From positions 1 through 64,000 of the forward strand of contig CAJUSI010000096.1 of the NCBI GenBank assembly GCA_910589035.1: a stretch of DNA of 64,000 nt, given 5' to 3'. Origin of the DNA: an uncultured Acetatifactor sp. (lineage in GTDB: Bacteria > Bacillota > Clostridia > Lachnospirales > Lachnospiraceae). The notes beneath the pieces were generated by a model. The model searched no databases and was not told the origin of the DNA. It saw nothing but the letters and a program-made list of their open reading frames with translations. Shown here in pieces: positions 7,683-15,953 of the stretch. The translations under genes were made by a program, and so were the position numbers. Positions within the stretch are counted from its first letter, which is position 1, and each line of letters opens with the position of its first letter.

Positions 7683-8525
7683 ATGGGGATCCAGACAGGT
7701 AATTATGACAGCGACGCATGTTTTAAATATAATGTTTATCCCGGCGTAGAGCAGATCCCCATCAGCGCTCTGGGGAAAACAAGATATACCAACGAAGAAA
7801 TGGAGAATATCGCGCGCCTTTCCTCCGAAGAGAAAAAGAGCTTCATCGGGAATCTTTACGAAGCAATCCAGCTTTTTCAGATATCCGGTTTCAAAGGCGC
7901 TCTTGACAATGCCGATTATTTCATTGCCACGGGCAGGCTTTGTCCACTGGACGAGGGGGCAGGTCTGCAAAGCGGACCCTGCGGCGCGCCTGCGCAAATC
8001 CACTGGCAAAGGCATAAATCCCCAGAAAACGCCGTGCTTACAAACGAAGGCTGCTGCGCCACGGATACAAACTGGCTGTCCTTCTTCCTGAAGGACAGGT
8101 ATGATTCCATGGGCAGCTTTTGTTTCGGCTGTCCGGATCAGAACGGGCATATTACAAGCTACATTCTGCAGGACGGAGTCTATTATTTTATTGATATGAT
8201 GATGTGCCGAAGGGATTCTCAGGAATTCTTTGACAGAGAGGAGATTCCTCCTGCTCGGCGGGAAAAGCGGGAATGGAGCGGCTATCTGTATTGCTGCAAA
8301 GAACCGGTTCAGATCTGTCATTTTTACCTGGAACGTTTTCGGGCGGCGGGGAGGAATACGCCCTATTGCTTTTATCTGCGGGAGGCTGATCATGTCACCG
8401 CTACCGGAGCAGGCTGCGATGAAAAGGGAATCGTGACATTTTATGCGCCCGAATGCGACCGGCCGAAGCTCCTTTATCTGGACCCTTTGTCGGAACATCG
8501 GTTCTGCGTCGTGCCGCTTCCGTAA
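7683..8525 (+). CDS. Unknown 280-residue protein with a possible Cys-His-Asp triad
   Basis: I do not recognise this family. It has no signal peptide or membrane segment. The middle third reads CCATDTNWLSFFL, then GHITSYIL, then YYFIDMM. That order, Cys in a helix followed by His and Asp in strands, is what papain-like transglutaminase folds show, but this is pattern reading and not a match. The N-terminal half has YNVYPGVEQIPIS and an acidic helical region. It follows the membrane protein by 3 nt, and the operon ends at the hairpin at 8650..8709. Confidence 0.65.
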   Translation: MGIQTGNYDSDACFKYNVYPGVEQIPISALGKTRYTNEEMENIARLSSEEKKSFIGNLYEAIQLFQISGFKGALDNADYFIATGRLCPLDEGAGLQSGPCGAPAQIHWQRHKSPENAVLTNEGCCATDTNWLSFFLKDRYDSMGSFCFGCPDQNGHITSYILQDGVYYFIDMMMCRRDSQEFFDREEIPPARREKREWSGYLYCCKEPVQICHFYLERFRAAGRNTPYCFYLREADHVTATGAGCDEKGIVTFYAPECDRPKLLYLDPLSEHRFCVVPLP

Positions 8526-8649
8526 TTTGATTAAAGGCAGAAATGCCGCCCAAAGCTATTGTCTTCCCGCCGCTTCTGCAAAGAAGGAGACAGACACCCT
8601 TGCGGTGTTGGGAGCCGACACAGAGAAAATTTATTGGATAAAACCGAAA

Positions 8650-8709
8650 AATTCCCACAAAAATCAGCGTTCTATGAACAGTGCGTTTTTGTGGGAATTC
8701 TTATTTTAT
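8650..8709 (+). terminator. Terminator of the MATE operon
   Basis: AATTCCCACAAAAA (8650..8663) is a perfect complement of 8696..8709, with a small inner GTTC/GAAC hairpin. It is followed by CTTATTTTATTT. The 253 nt after it, up to 8962, hold no gene I can support. Confidence 0.75.
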
Positions 8710-8962
8710 TTCCTGCCTTTGCCGCCGTGTTTGGTGGCAGCAAATAAGCCTGTGACTTATGCAGCACGCATCTTATAGTAAACGCCATAACCATTCTTAC
8801 TTTGTCCGAAAGCCATCACGGCAACGACAATCGGCATAGCATGTCAAAGTAAAGAGTTTAAAGTCGTTTACTATAACTATGTGGCGATTACGGAAATCTA
8901 TAACCACAGTAGTTATGAGTAATTGTAACTAAGCGGTATTTAGGGGTGATGCAGAATGAGTT

Positions 8963-9151
8963 TTAGTTGCTCTCAAAGGTGGTCGTATCATCATAAATTA
9001 TAGGAACAATATCGTCGGACGACTCTGTCGCCATATGATCTATATGTTCATTATTAACTGTCATTTCATCCTGGCTTTTTAGCGTAAATGCACTTAACAG
9101 AATGATACTTGTGATTGTCATTATCAGCAATACAATGCGTCTCTTTTTCAT
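8963..9151 (-). CDS. Small membrane-anchored or secreted peptide sharing a tail with the DUF6120-like protein
   Basis: A 62-residue protein with a basic start and one hydrophobic segment (MKKRRIVLLIMTITSIILL), then a polar acidic tail. The strong site AAAGGAGGG six nt before the ATG makes it a convincing gene. The last 27 residues (HIDHMATESS...DDTTTFESN) closely match the C-terminus of the protein at 9581..10009 (HIDNMAAESS...DDTTSFESN). It is transcribed away from PadR. The shared tail may be an interaction or processing segment. The function is unknown. Confidence 0.75.
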   Translation of the reverse strand: MKKRRIVLLIMTITSIILLSAFTLKSQDEMTVNNEHIDHMATESSDDIVPIIYDDTTTFESN

Positions 9152-9243
9152 GGAAAACCCTCCTTTAATTTCTGAATCTACATTTTTATGATTAGAAACG
9201 TCAAAAGATATACCCCTTTTGCGGTATCCGTCATGCCTTGAAA

Positions 9244-9579
9244 ATGGAACAACTTTCAGCGGATTCGGTCACTCTGCAACTATATACAGGATGGAAAACT
9301 TATAAAGGCAAGCTTTCACAGGAACTTGCCAGCCGCAGCAACGGCCTGTATACCCTTCAGGAAAGCTCTATGTACCCTACCTTATATCGCCTTGTGGAAA
9401 AGGGGATGATCACGGACAGACAGGAAAAGGTAGGGAAACGGAAGGTACGGGTCTATTACCATTTAGAGGAGACAGGCCTGGAATACCTGGCTGCCCTCCG
9501 GAAGGAATACTGCGCCATCTGCAGAGGGGTGCTTTCCATTTTGGGAATTACAGAGATAAAAGATTTGGAGAAAGGATAG
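9244..9579 (+). CDS. PadR family transcriptional regulator
   Basis: A 111-residue winged-helix repressor. The PadR marks are KLSQELASRSNGLYTLQESSMYPTLYRLVEKGMI and the wing KVRVYYHLEETGLEYL. The usual YGY(x)LSQEL motif reads YKGKLSQEL, and the preceding helix is also diverged. ATG 9244 has no clear ribosome binding site; a TTG at 9238 is the alternative. It is followed after 1 nt by the DUF6120-like gene. PadR proteins commonly control the neighbouring membrane protein, here probably also the divergent small peptide. Confidence 0.88.
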   Translation: MEQLSADSVTLQLYTGWKTYKGKLSQELASRSNGLYTLQESSMYPTLYRLVEKGMITDRQEKVGKRKVRVYYHLEETGLEYLAALRKEYCAICRGVLSILGITEIKDLEKG

Positions 9580-9580
9580 T

Positions 9581-10009
9581 ATGATAAATCAGAGGGACAT
9601 TGCTAAATATGTGAAGCAGGTTGGGAAGAGATGCCCGGCGCCATATCGCAGGAAACTGATGACTGAGCTTCCGGACAATCTGGCTGATTTTGTTAACGAT
9701 AATCCTGAAGCCAGTATGGAGGACATCCTGAAACACTTCGGCTCCCCGGAAAAGTTTGCAGATGAATGCTTATTGACAATGGACGAGACGAAGCGAAGAA
9801 ATATTCTCCACAGGGCCGCATGGTCCGGAAAAGTTGTTTGTATGGGAATAGCAATGGCAATAGCAATAGTTCTGGGAGTTATCGCCATAGCCGCCATACG
9901 CAGAGAAGATGCCGCAGATTCTGTTGTGCATATAGATAATATGGCGGCAGAGTCTTCGGAGCATGTCATTATAATTGACGATGATACGACCTCCTTTGAG
10001 AGCAATTAG
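9581..10009 (+). CDS. DUF6120-like PadR-associated membrane protein
   Basis: A 142-residue protein with a cytoplasmic helical N-terminal domain (NQRDIAKYVKQVGKRCPAPYRRKLMTELPDN is the start; the stretch ASMEDILKHFGSPEKFADECL is typical of PadR-linked DUF1700/DUF6120 proteins). One membrane segment spans about residues 86-106, followed by an extracytoplasmic tail ending DDTTSFESN. That tail is nearly repeated in the small protein at 8963..9151. It is coupled to PadR by a 1-nt gap. In related PadR pairs the partner senses envelope or antimicrobial stress; its role here is inference. Confidence 0.8.
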   Translation: MINQRDIAKYVKQVGKRCPAPYRRKLMTELPDNLADFVNDNPEASMEDILKHFGSPEKFADECLLTMDETKRRNILHRAAWSGKVVCMGIAMAIAIVLGVIAIAAIRREDAADSVVHIDNMAAESSEHVIIIDDDTTSFESN

Positions 10010-10482
10010 ATATGCCTGAGAGATTGTGCAGGAAAATGCAAGAGGATGTCGGGAAATGCTGTCTTCATACTCTATAGGGTTATAAGTCCCTGTGGAGCAC
10101 GTCCTATAGGATAGAAACACTGTCGTTTCCGATAGCCCCAGTGCCAAAATCAAATACCCCGCCGCATAGGCAGGGAATCATAAGGAAATTATAATAAATG
10201 CCAGGTAAATAGAAAAATAAAAATGCCATGCAAGAAGTTGTTTTATTGCATAGCATTTTTTATCATCATCCCCAATTTCATAGTGTCCAACGGACGCACA
10301 GTCATCACCAAGGGTAATGATCTTTAGGGGGAGGGACGTGTCCCCAAGATGCACCAACAAGCCTATTGATTTGTAAGACAGAGGCGTAAATGCCATAATA
10401 AGCTGAGAAATAAGATTACAATATGAACTTATACACATGATGTGATCTGAAGTGGCAAATAAAAATGAACTGAAAATGAACT
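10010..10482. other. AT-rich intergenic stretch with repeat family 2 copy
   Basis: No gene is supported in 470 nt. A minus-strand ORF here crosses the terminator at 10220..10258 and has no ribosome binding site. CAAATACCCCGCCGC (10151..10165) is a copy of the dispersed family 2 core. Confidence 0.45.
10220..10258. terminator. Bidirectional terminator
   Basis: AAAATGCCATGCAA (10220..10233) pairs with TTGCATAGCATTTT (10245..10258) with one mismatch. A T-run follows on both strands. It separates the PadR unit from the three-gene operon. Confidence 0.7.
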
Positions 10483-10488
10483 ATGATG

Positions 10489-10517
10489 TTGACTTATATA
10501 AATGGAACTGCTAAAAT
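10489..10517 (+). promoter_or_regulatory. Promoter of the unknown three-gene operon
   Basis: TTGACT (10489..10494), a 17-nt spacer and TAAAAT (10512..10517) with a TGC extension form a near-consensus sigma-A promoter. Transcription would start near 10524, which excludes the ATGs at 10483 and 10516 and supports the start at 10540. Confidence 0.8.
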
Positions 10518-10539
10518 GGAAATACAGAGGGATGGAAAT

Positions 10540-11337
10540 ATGATAAAAGAGCGATGTATTGCTTTGATGAACATACTGGCATCATTAATAGGTTATATAG
10601 ATAAATCATCATTACCTTTTCGCCTGATCCATGGATTGGTTGGGTTTGAAGCCATGGAAGAATCCGTTCGCAAGGAGATGAGAGCGCTTTTTGATAAAAG
10701 CGCCATAGACACTTCCCTGAAAAGTCTGCAGGGCAAAGTGAAAAGCATAATATCAAAGGAAAACCAGAAAAATATGCTTACGGCATATCATATGTGCATG
10801 TGGCTGGATCGAATGCTGAGCTATGAAGAGATGGCTTTGGGCAAGTTTTCGCTGTATGCCCTGATTCCGCTGAGAGCTTTTTCATACGTCGGGATTGATG
10901 CCCTGAATGACAATTATGAAGAGACAGGCATCTGTATCATTCCCCAATTGCCGATTTTTAAGACAGCCATGCTCCTCGATGACGGCACGGAGAGGGAAAG
11001 GACAGCGGCAGGCAGGGACGCCTTTCCCGGAATGAATGGGGAGCTTCGCAATATTGCCTATTATGAATGGAATAATAGGTGCATTGTCCATAATATAATT
11101 GTTCCATATGAATATAGGGAAGCCCAGGGCATGGGCAATGGCGAAGGCAATATAAAGGTTGGTTTTATTCCTGTATCTGACAGGACGGACATAATCGTCC
11201 CCAGCTATAAAGACGTAAGAAACGGTAAGTACAAACTGCGGGAAATGCACATTGATACTCCGCACCATGAGGAAATAATACATAACGTAAGGAGGAGCTC
11301 ATATGGAAACGACAAGCATGGTCCGAGTAAAATTTAA
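10540..11337 (+). CDS. Unknown protein, first gene of an overlapping three-gene operon
   Basis: A 265-residue soluble protein that I do not recognise. The N-terminal half is helical (ALMNILASLIGYIDKSSLP onwards, with HMCMWLDRMLSYEEMALGKF). The C-terminal half is mixed, with GICIIPQLPIFKTAMLLDDG, a basic-acidic linker, GELRNIAYYEWNNRC and GFIPVSDRTDIIVPSY. No metal or nucleotide motif is obvious. AGAGGG lies 8 nt before ATG 10540. Its 3' end overlaps the next gene by 35 nt, and the base composition is AT-richer than the flanking operons. Transfer is likely and the function is open. Confidence 0.75.
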   Translation: MIKERCIALMNILASLIGYIDKSSLPFRLIHGLVGFEAMEESVRKEMRALFDKSAIDTSLKSLQGKVKSIISKENQKNMLTAYHMCMWLDRMLSYEEMALGKFSLYALIPLRAFSYVGIDALNDNYEETGICIIPQLPIFKTAMLLDDGTERERTAAGRDAFPGMNGELRNIAYYEWNNRCIVHNIIVPYEYREAQGMGNGEGNIKVGFIPVSDRTDIIVPSYKDVRNGKYKLREMHIDTPHHEEIIHNVRRSSYGNDKHGPSKI

Positions 11338-12151
11338 TATTGAACAGGAGCTTGCGGCAAAGAACTATGAGACGGTAATCGAGTATGCGGGTGAAGCTCA
11401 AAGAGAACTGCTTTACAGTTGGAATGCCAGGGACAATACGATGCTGGAGCGATTGATTCTGCAAAGCCGGAACATCCTGAACTTCTGGGTTGACTCAATC
11501 GGAAAGAGGCGACAGTGGATGGCACTGGTGAGATGCGGGGCCTGGATTGGCACATTGGAAACCCTTGAAAAATCCATTTATGAGGAGAGCATGGATTTAT
11601 GGACACAGAGGCGGCTGCAAAAAAGAATTTTGGCCATCAAACATGTGCCGGAGATTATGGGGCTGCTGGAAGTGAAAGGGGTGATGGCTCATGGTGAGCT
11701 GGCAGAGGAACTGCACCTGAAACATGCTTCTACCCTCACGGAAATCATGAAAAAAACGGAGAATCTGGAACTGATAGAGATAAGTAAAGCAGGGAAATAC
11801 AAACTGTACTCGTTGACGGATACGGGTGTGCGGTATGCCAAACAGCTGCGGAGCAGGGGAGACAGGCAGGCCCTGCTGAAAGGTATTATCCGGGAATATG
11901 GTTTGAGGATGGACGAGGCAGCGCTGGACTCTTTTCTGGAGTCGGCAGACGATAAGATGACCATAGAGCTGGGGCAGACCATAAAAGTCAAAATGGAGGG
12001 AGGCAAGTATCAGAGCGGCAAGCTGGATAGAGCGCTTACAAAAATGCATTATGACGAAGAGCTACAGGTAGCGACAGAGGAGAAGTATTTGTATTTAGAA
12101 AAAAGAAAAAAAATATCCGATTATCAAGCGGAGGTAAGAGCATATGGATAG
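11303..12151 (+). CDS. Winged-helix (MarR-like) protein, second gene of the triad
   Basis: A 282-residue protein. Residues about 1-100 are helical (NFWVDSIGKRRQWMALVRC). A winged helix follows: LLEVKGVMAHGELAEELHLKHASTL, then LTEIMKKTENLELIEISKAGKYKLYSLTDTGVRYAKQL. This is the MarR/ArsR-like order of helix-turn-helix, strand, wing. The last ~90 residues hold an acidic helical segment ending in basic KYLYLEKRKKISDY. The start has GGAGGAG 6-7 nt upstream. It overlaps both neighbours, so the three proteins are probably made in fixed ratio. It may be the DNA-binding partner of a complex. Confidence 0.8.
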   Translation: METTSMVRVKFNIEQELAAKNYETVIEYAGEAQRELLYSWNARDNTMLERLILQSRNILNFWVDSIGKRRQWMALVRCGAWIGTLETLEKSIYEESMDLWTQRRLQKRILAIKHVPEIMGLLEVKGVMAHGELAEELHLKHASTLTEIMKKTENLELIEISKAGKYKLYSLTDTGVRYAKQLRSRGDRQALLKGIIREYGLRMDEAALDSFLESADDKMTIELGQTIKVKMEGGKYQSGKLDRALTKMHYDEELQVATEEKYLYLEKRKKISDYQAEVRAYG

Positions 12152-12770
12152 AGATAGCTTGACCAATACATTAAAAAAGGCCACAGCCAATGCCTATGAT
12201 GTCTACTTTGATTTATATACGACATATTTCGAAAAAGGAGATGCCCCGGAGGAGACATTGGAAGTCATACTGGATTATCCTGGGAAGATAGGAGATACGA
12301 AGGACAAGAACCCTCAGCGCATCAAGCTGCAGGAAGAGAAGCGCATTACTTTTGTCTTTGAAGATCTGATCTGCGGTATAGCGGGCCGCATTGCAGAAAT
12401 GGACTATTCGAAAAAGGACTTTTACAAAAAGCTCTATGAAGCCGTATTCTGTTCTGACAGCGAACTCCTGCCACAGAGTAAGGCAGAAAAGGTGATTGCC
12501 TTGAAAATCCTCTCGGAACAGGCAGTGGCTGTCCCTTATTACCAGATCAGCGGGATAGAAAGATTTGCGGAGGACGAATTTGAAGAAATAGTAATGAAGA
12601 TACGTCCACAGGTGCAGGAAGCCTTTTGCATGCTGCAGAGACAGTTCCCGATGATGCCGGAAATGGTATCGCAGTTATTGAGGATAGCTGACAGCATATC
12701 CGACAAAAGACAAAGGGTCGTGTTCTGGACAATCGTAATGAGTAAATTACGAAATGACGATAGGAATTAA
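12144..12770 (+). CDS. Unknown helical protein, third gene of the triad
   Basis: A 208-residue, apparently all-helical acidic protein without a signal peptide or membrane segment, which I do not recognise. Notable segments are VFEDLICGIAGRIAEMDYSKKDFYKKLYEAVF in the middle (about residues 73-104) and a C-terminal helix ending MSKLRNDDRN. It starts 8 nt inside the second gene (GAGGTAAGAG before ATG 12144). The coupled order suggests a complex with the winged-helix protein. A terminator follows at 13062. Confidence 0.75.
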   Translation: MDRDSLTNTLKKATANAYDVYFDLYTTYFEKGDAPEETLEVILDYPGKIGDTKDKNPQRIKLQEEKRITFVFEDLICGIAGRIAEMDYSKKDFYKKLYEAVFCSDSELLPQSKAEKVIALKILSEQAVAVPYYQISGIERFAEDEFEEIVMKIRPQVQEAFCMLQRQFPMMPEMVSQLLRIADSISDKRQRVVFWTIVMSKLRNDDRN

Positions 12771-12842
12771 CCGATAAGGGGGGATCCTGTTGAAGAGAAA
12801 GATACAGAGTGTACATGATTGGGAACAGGCTGGAGATAGGAT

Positions 12843-12938
12843 ATGAGCCGCCGGAAAAGACCCATTTCCCAATCGGGCCGGGGAAAACGTCGGAATTACC
12901 ACTGTGGGGAGGGCTATCATAGATTTGACGGGGAATGA
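12843..12938 (+). CDS. Possible 31-residue basic small protein
   Basis: ATG 12843 follows GGAGATAGG and encodes a short protein beginning MSRRKRPISQSGRGKRR with a Cys-Gly-Glu-rich end. It lies between the triad and its terminator. Only the ribosome binding site and position support it; it may not be translated. Confidence 0.2.
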   Translation: MSRRKRPISQSGRGKRRNYHCGEGYHRFDGE

Positions 12939-13061
12939 AAAGATTTTGATCCACACCCCGGAAAAACAGGCGGACGAAAACATGTCACGATTGATAGTTA
13001 TTTTACTTATGTGGGTAAGATACGGATTCCGCTCTAAAAGCCATAACTGTTTTTCAACACG

Positions 13062-13107
13062 ATACAACCGACGTGATCTATGTCACGCCGGTTGTATGGA
13101 ATTTTTT
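13062..13107 (+). terminator. Terminator of the unknown triad
   Basis: ATACAACCGACGTGA (13062..13076) pairs with 13083..13097 with a single mismatch around a 6-nt loop. It is followed by GGAATTTTTTAT. It ends the operon before the convergent uxaC gene. Confidence 0.85.
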
Positions 13108-13136
13108 ATAACATTTCCTTATGTGCCTGCGACTAA

Positions 13137-13168
13137 GCAGCGGGGTATTTAACCCTCGCGGGAATAAA
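13137..13168. repeat. Dispersed repeat family 2 with the CCCGCGGG module
   Basis: GCAGCGGGGTATTTAA followed by CCCTCGCGGGAATAAA. Cores of the same family occur at 1440..1455, 10150..10165, 19157..19170 and 46822..46835; the second half also occurs near 1321 and 32163. Confidence 0.55.
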
Positions 13169-13240
13169 TATTTTGCCTGGGAATTCATTCTTAATCATTC
13201 TTAAGAAACCGGACAGGAAACCTGAAATTCAAGCCACAGT

Positions 13241-14650
13241 CTAAATATCAAACTTAAAATACCTCTTTGCATTATAGTAAGAAATATCCCGAATAATATC
13301 GGACAGGGTATCCATATCCGCGGGGAAGCCGCCCCCTTCCACCCACATGCCGATGAGGTTGCAAAGAACCCGGCGGAAATACTCGTGCCTGGTGTAGGAG
13401 AGGAAGCTTCTGGAGTCGGTGAGCATGCCCACGAATCCGGACAGGTTGCCCAGATTGGCCAGGGAGATCAGCTGCTCGTTCATCCCCACCTTGTGATCGT
13501 TGAACCACCATGCGCTGCCCTGCTGGATCTTCCCCACGGCAGTGGAATCCTGGAAGCAGCCGATGATGGTGCCGATGGACTGGTTGTCGTTGGGATTCAG
13601 GCTGTAAAGGACGGTTCTGGGCAGTTCGTCGGTCCTGCAGAGCGCGTCCAGGAAGTTTGCCATCTGTGCGGAGGGCGCATCGTTGTTGATGCAGTCGTAC
13701 CCTGTGTCGGGCCCCAGCTTTTCATACATGCGCGTATTGTTGTCCCGCTTGCAGCCGAAATGCAGCTGCATGGCCCAGTCCAGCCTGTGGTATTCCCTGC
13801 CCAGGAAGAGCATGAAGGCGGTCTTGAACTTCAGCTGCTCCTCCCTGGTGGGAGTCATCCGGTTCAGCCTCTTCAGGAAGATAGCCTCGATTTCGTCGTC
13901 GCTGGCGGGGTAGTACATCACATACTCCAGACCGTGGTCGGAGACGCTGCATCCCATGGAGGCGAAATACTCCATCCGCTGCTTCAGGGCCTCCTTCAGG
14001 GCGGCGAAACTGTTGATCTCGCCCATGCCGGTTACCTCGCAGAGCCGGTCCAGATAGTTCAGGTAATCCGGCTTTTCGATATTCATGGCCTTGTCGGGCC
14101 TCCAGGCGGGCAGAACCTTTACGTCAAAGGTCTCATCCTCCGCGATTTTCTTATGCCATTCCAGCGAATCCACGGGATCGTCGGTGGTACAGATCAGGGT
14201 CACATTGCTGCGCTTAATCAGATTGCGCACGCTCATATCGGGCTGGGCCAGTTTAGCGTTGCACAGATTCCAAACCTCATCGGCGGTCTTCTTATTCAGG
14301 ACGCCGTGATAGCCGAAATACCTCTGCAGCTCCAGATGGCTCCAGTGGAAGAGGGGATTGCCGATGGCCTTGCCCAGGCATTCCGCCCATTTGCAGAATT
14401 TCTCGTAGTCGGAAGCGTCGCCGGTGATATACTTCTCGTCCACGCCGAAGGAACGCATCAGGCGCCATTTATAATGATCCCCGCCCAGCCACACCTGGGT
14501 AATGTTGTCAAAATGGCGGTCCTCCGCGATCTCCCTGGGATTGATATGGCAGTGGTAGTCCAATATGGGCGTACTCTCCGCATACTCATGAAACAGCTTC
14601 TTCGCCGTCTCGGACTCCAACAGGAAATCCCTGTCCATAAAATCTTTCAT
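13241..14650 (-). CDS. uxaC: Glucuronate/galacturonate isomerase
   Basis: A 469-residue uronate isomerase, the usual length. It interconverts D-glucuronate and D-fructuronate, and D-galacturonate and D-tagaturonate, as the first step of hexuronate catabolism. Family marks are MDRDFLLESETAKKLFHEYA, the amidohydrolase-type metal motif YHCHINPREIAED, DDPVDSLEWH, LHFGCKRDNNTRM and FGMLTDSRSFLSYTRHEYFRR-like WVEGGGFP near the end (here GMLTDSRSFLSYTRHEYF). It is cytoplasmic. It lies on the strand opposite uxaB and uxaA, beside a LacI-type regulator. About 105 nt holding a family 3 repeat separate it from the regulator. Confidence 0.96.
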   Translation of the reverse strand: MKDFMDRDFLLESETAKKLFHEYAESTPILDYHCHINPREIAEDRHFDNITQVWLGGDHYKWRLMRSFGVDEKYITGDASDYEKFCKWAECLGKAIGNPLFHWSHLELQRYFGYHGVLNKKTADEVWNLCNAKLAQPDMSVRNLIKRSNVTLICTTDDPVDSLEWHKKIAEDETFDVKVLPAWRPDKAMNIEKPDYLNYLDRLCEVTGMGEINSFAALKEALKQRMEYFASMGCSVSDHGLEYVMYYPASDDEIEAIFLKRLNRMTPTREEQLKFKTAFMLFLGREYHRLDWAMQLHFGCKRDNNTRMYEKLGPDTGYDCINNDAPSAQMANFLDALCRTDELPRTVLYSLNPNDNQSIGTIIGCFQDSTAVGKIQQGSAWWFNDHKVGMNEQLISLANLGNLSGFVGMLTDSRSFLSYTRHEYFRRVLCNLIGMWVEGGGFPADMDTLSDIIRDISYYNAKRYFKFDI

Positions 14651-14695
14651 TTTCTTTCCTCCTGAATCATCATTTTTATTTACCTTATAGGAAAA

Positions 14696-14736
14696 GTCCG
14701 TCGCCAGACGGACATGGCATCAATAGGGTGCCGAAG
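14696..14736 (+). repeat. Dispersed repeat family 3, copy 1
   Basis: A segment of about 41 nt containing GTCGCCAGACGGACATGG and ending GGGTGCCGAAG. A close relative lies at 63269..63309. It sits in the gap between the regulator gene and uxaC. Confidence 0.6.
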
Positions 14737-14755
14737 AAATCCCGCCGTCAAGCAC

Positions 14756-15760
14756 TTAACGGGTAGTACCTCTTTTTATGATATCGCCGGAAAAAACAGT
14801 CTTTATCGGCATTTCGTTTCCGGACAACACGCCCAGGAAAGTAGTGATCAGGTGCTGGCAGAGAGTTTCCAGCTTATTGTCGATGCTGGTCAGCTCCGGC
14901 TCGCAGCAGAGCGTCAGCATGGAATTATTATACCCCAGGATGGAGAATTCCCCGGGGATATCGTATCCGGATTCTCTGGCGTATTTTACGGCGGCCAGGG
15001 CCAGCATATCATCCGCGGCTATGACCCCCTGAAAGAACAGGCCCTTTTTCTGCACCTTTTTCAAATGCTCGGTCATTGCGTGAATATCCTCGTGGGAACC
15101 CTGATAAAACTGCAGGAGATTGCTCCGGAAGGCCTTTTTCTCCTCCATGGCCGCCACAAAGCCGGCCAGCTTTCTCTTGCCGCTGTAGGAATTGGAATTG
15201 TAAAAATAGAGGATATCTTTTACGCCGGTCTCCAGAATCTGCAGGGTGGCGTCGTACATGGAGGTATAATCATCGGAAACCACACTGTAGACATTGGGAA
15301 CATCCAGGGCGGCGTTCAGCAGCATGACGGGAACCTGGGCGGCGGCATCGGCAATATACTTGTTGTCTGCTTCCTTTTCATAGATAAAATTGGAGCCCAC
15401 CAGAATAATGCCGTCCACCTTCTTGGTGATCAGTAGATTCATGGAGGCCGCCCTGGCATCCAGCTCATAGCCCGTACAGCACAGAAGGCTGTCATAGCCG
15501 TTGGCGCGCAGCTTTCTCTCGATATGGTAGATTGCCTTGGCAAAATACAGATCGGAGCTGTCGGCGCACATAATGCCTATGGTTTTCATAGTGTTCAGCC
15601 CAAGGCCTCTTGCGAAGGCATTGGGAGTATATCCGCTCTGGCTGATAATATCCAGCACCTTTTTCCTGGTTTTTTCGCTGACGTTTTTGCTGCCGTTCAA
15701 GACACGCGAGACCGTAGCGATCGATACGCCGGCCTGTTCGGAAATATCGTAAATTGTCAT
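14756..15760 (-). CDS. LacI family regulator of hexuronate genes
   Basis: A 334-residue LacI/GalR protein. The N-terminal helix-turn-helix is TIYDISEQAGVSIATVSRVLNG with the hinge TPNAFARGLG. A periplasmic-binding-like sugar domain follows (TIGIMCADSSDLYFA, KVDGIILVGSN, VIAADDMLALAAVKYARESG). The start MTIYDIS was chosen by family alignment; a TTG 21 nt earlier is possible because no good ribosome binding site favours either. It is divergent from uxaB, and two operator-like sites in the shared gap suggest that it represses uxaB-uxaA and itself. The inducer is likely a uronate or its breakdown intermediate. Confidence 0.92.
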   Translation of the reverse strand: MTIYDISEQAGVSIATVSRVLNGSKNVSEKTRKKVLDIISQSGYTPNAFARGLGLNTMKTIGIMCADSSDLYFAKAIYHIERKLRANGYDSLLCCTGYELDARAASMNLLITKKVDGIILVGSNFIYEKEADNKYIADAAAQVPVMLLNAALDVPNVYSVVSDDYTSMYDATLQILETGVKDILYFYNSNSYSGKRKLAGFVAAMEEKKAFRSNLLQFYQGSHEDIHAMTEHLKKVQKKGLFFQGVIAADDMLALAAVKYARESGYDIPGEFSILGYNNSMLTLCCEPELTSIDNKLETLCQHLITTFLGVLSGNEMPIKTVFSGDIIKRGTTR

Positions 15761-15856
15761 CGGTTTGTCACAGCCATCCAATCTCTTGTTGATAACAAAG
15801 CAAGCCGCCCGGCAGACACCATGCCCGGCTGCGGGCTTTCACATAGATAAAAACAA

Positions 15857-15870
15857 TGTAAGTGGTTTCA
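15857..15870. promoter_or_regulatory. LacI-type operator in the regulator's leader
   Basis: TGTAAGTGGTTTCA is an imperfect match to the palindrome at 15988. It lies just downstream of the minus-strand promoter, where a roadblock repressor would act. CcpA (cre) binding is the alternative. Confidence 0.5.
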
Positions 15871-15895
15871 GAAAAGAAATGCAAGCACCATATAA

Positions 15896-15923
15896 ATTAT
15901 AGCAAATACAGGGTTTTTTTCAA
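15896..15923 (-). promoter_or_regulatory. Promoter of the LacI-type regulator
   Basis: On the minus strand TTGAAA (15918..15923) and a perfect TATAAT (15896..15901) with a TGC extension are 16 nt apart. Confidence 0.7.
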
Positions 15924-15953
15924 GATTTTTTTTAATAAATGTATTTTTTATTA

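Noticed and set aside
10178..10438. An 86-residue minus-strand frame
   Set aside because: It runs through a strong terminator hairpin, has no ribosome binding site and resembles no protein.
12904..13152. An 82-residue plus-strand frame after the triad
   Set aside because: It crosses the terminator at 13062..13107 and a dispersed repeat, so it cannot be a normal gene.
13385..14665. A 426-residue plus-strand frame over uxaC
   Set aside because: Antisense shadow of uxaC with no start signal.
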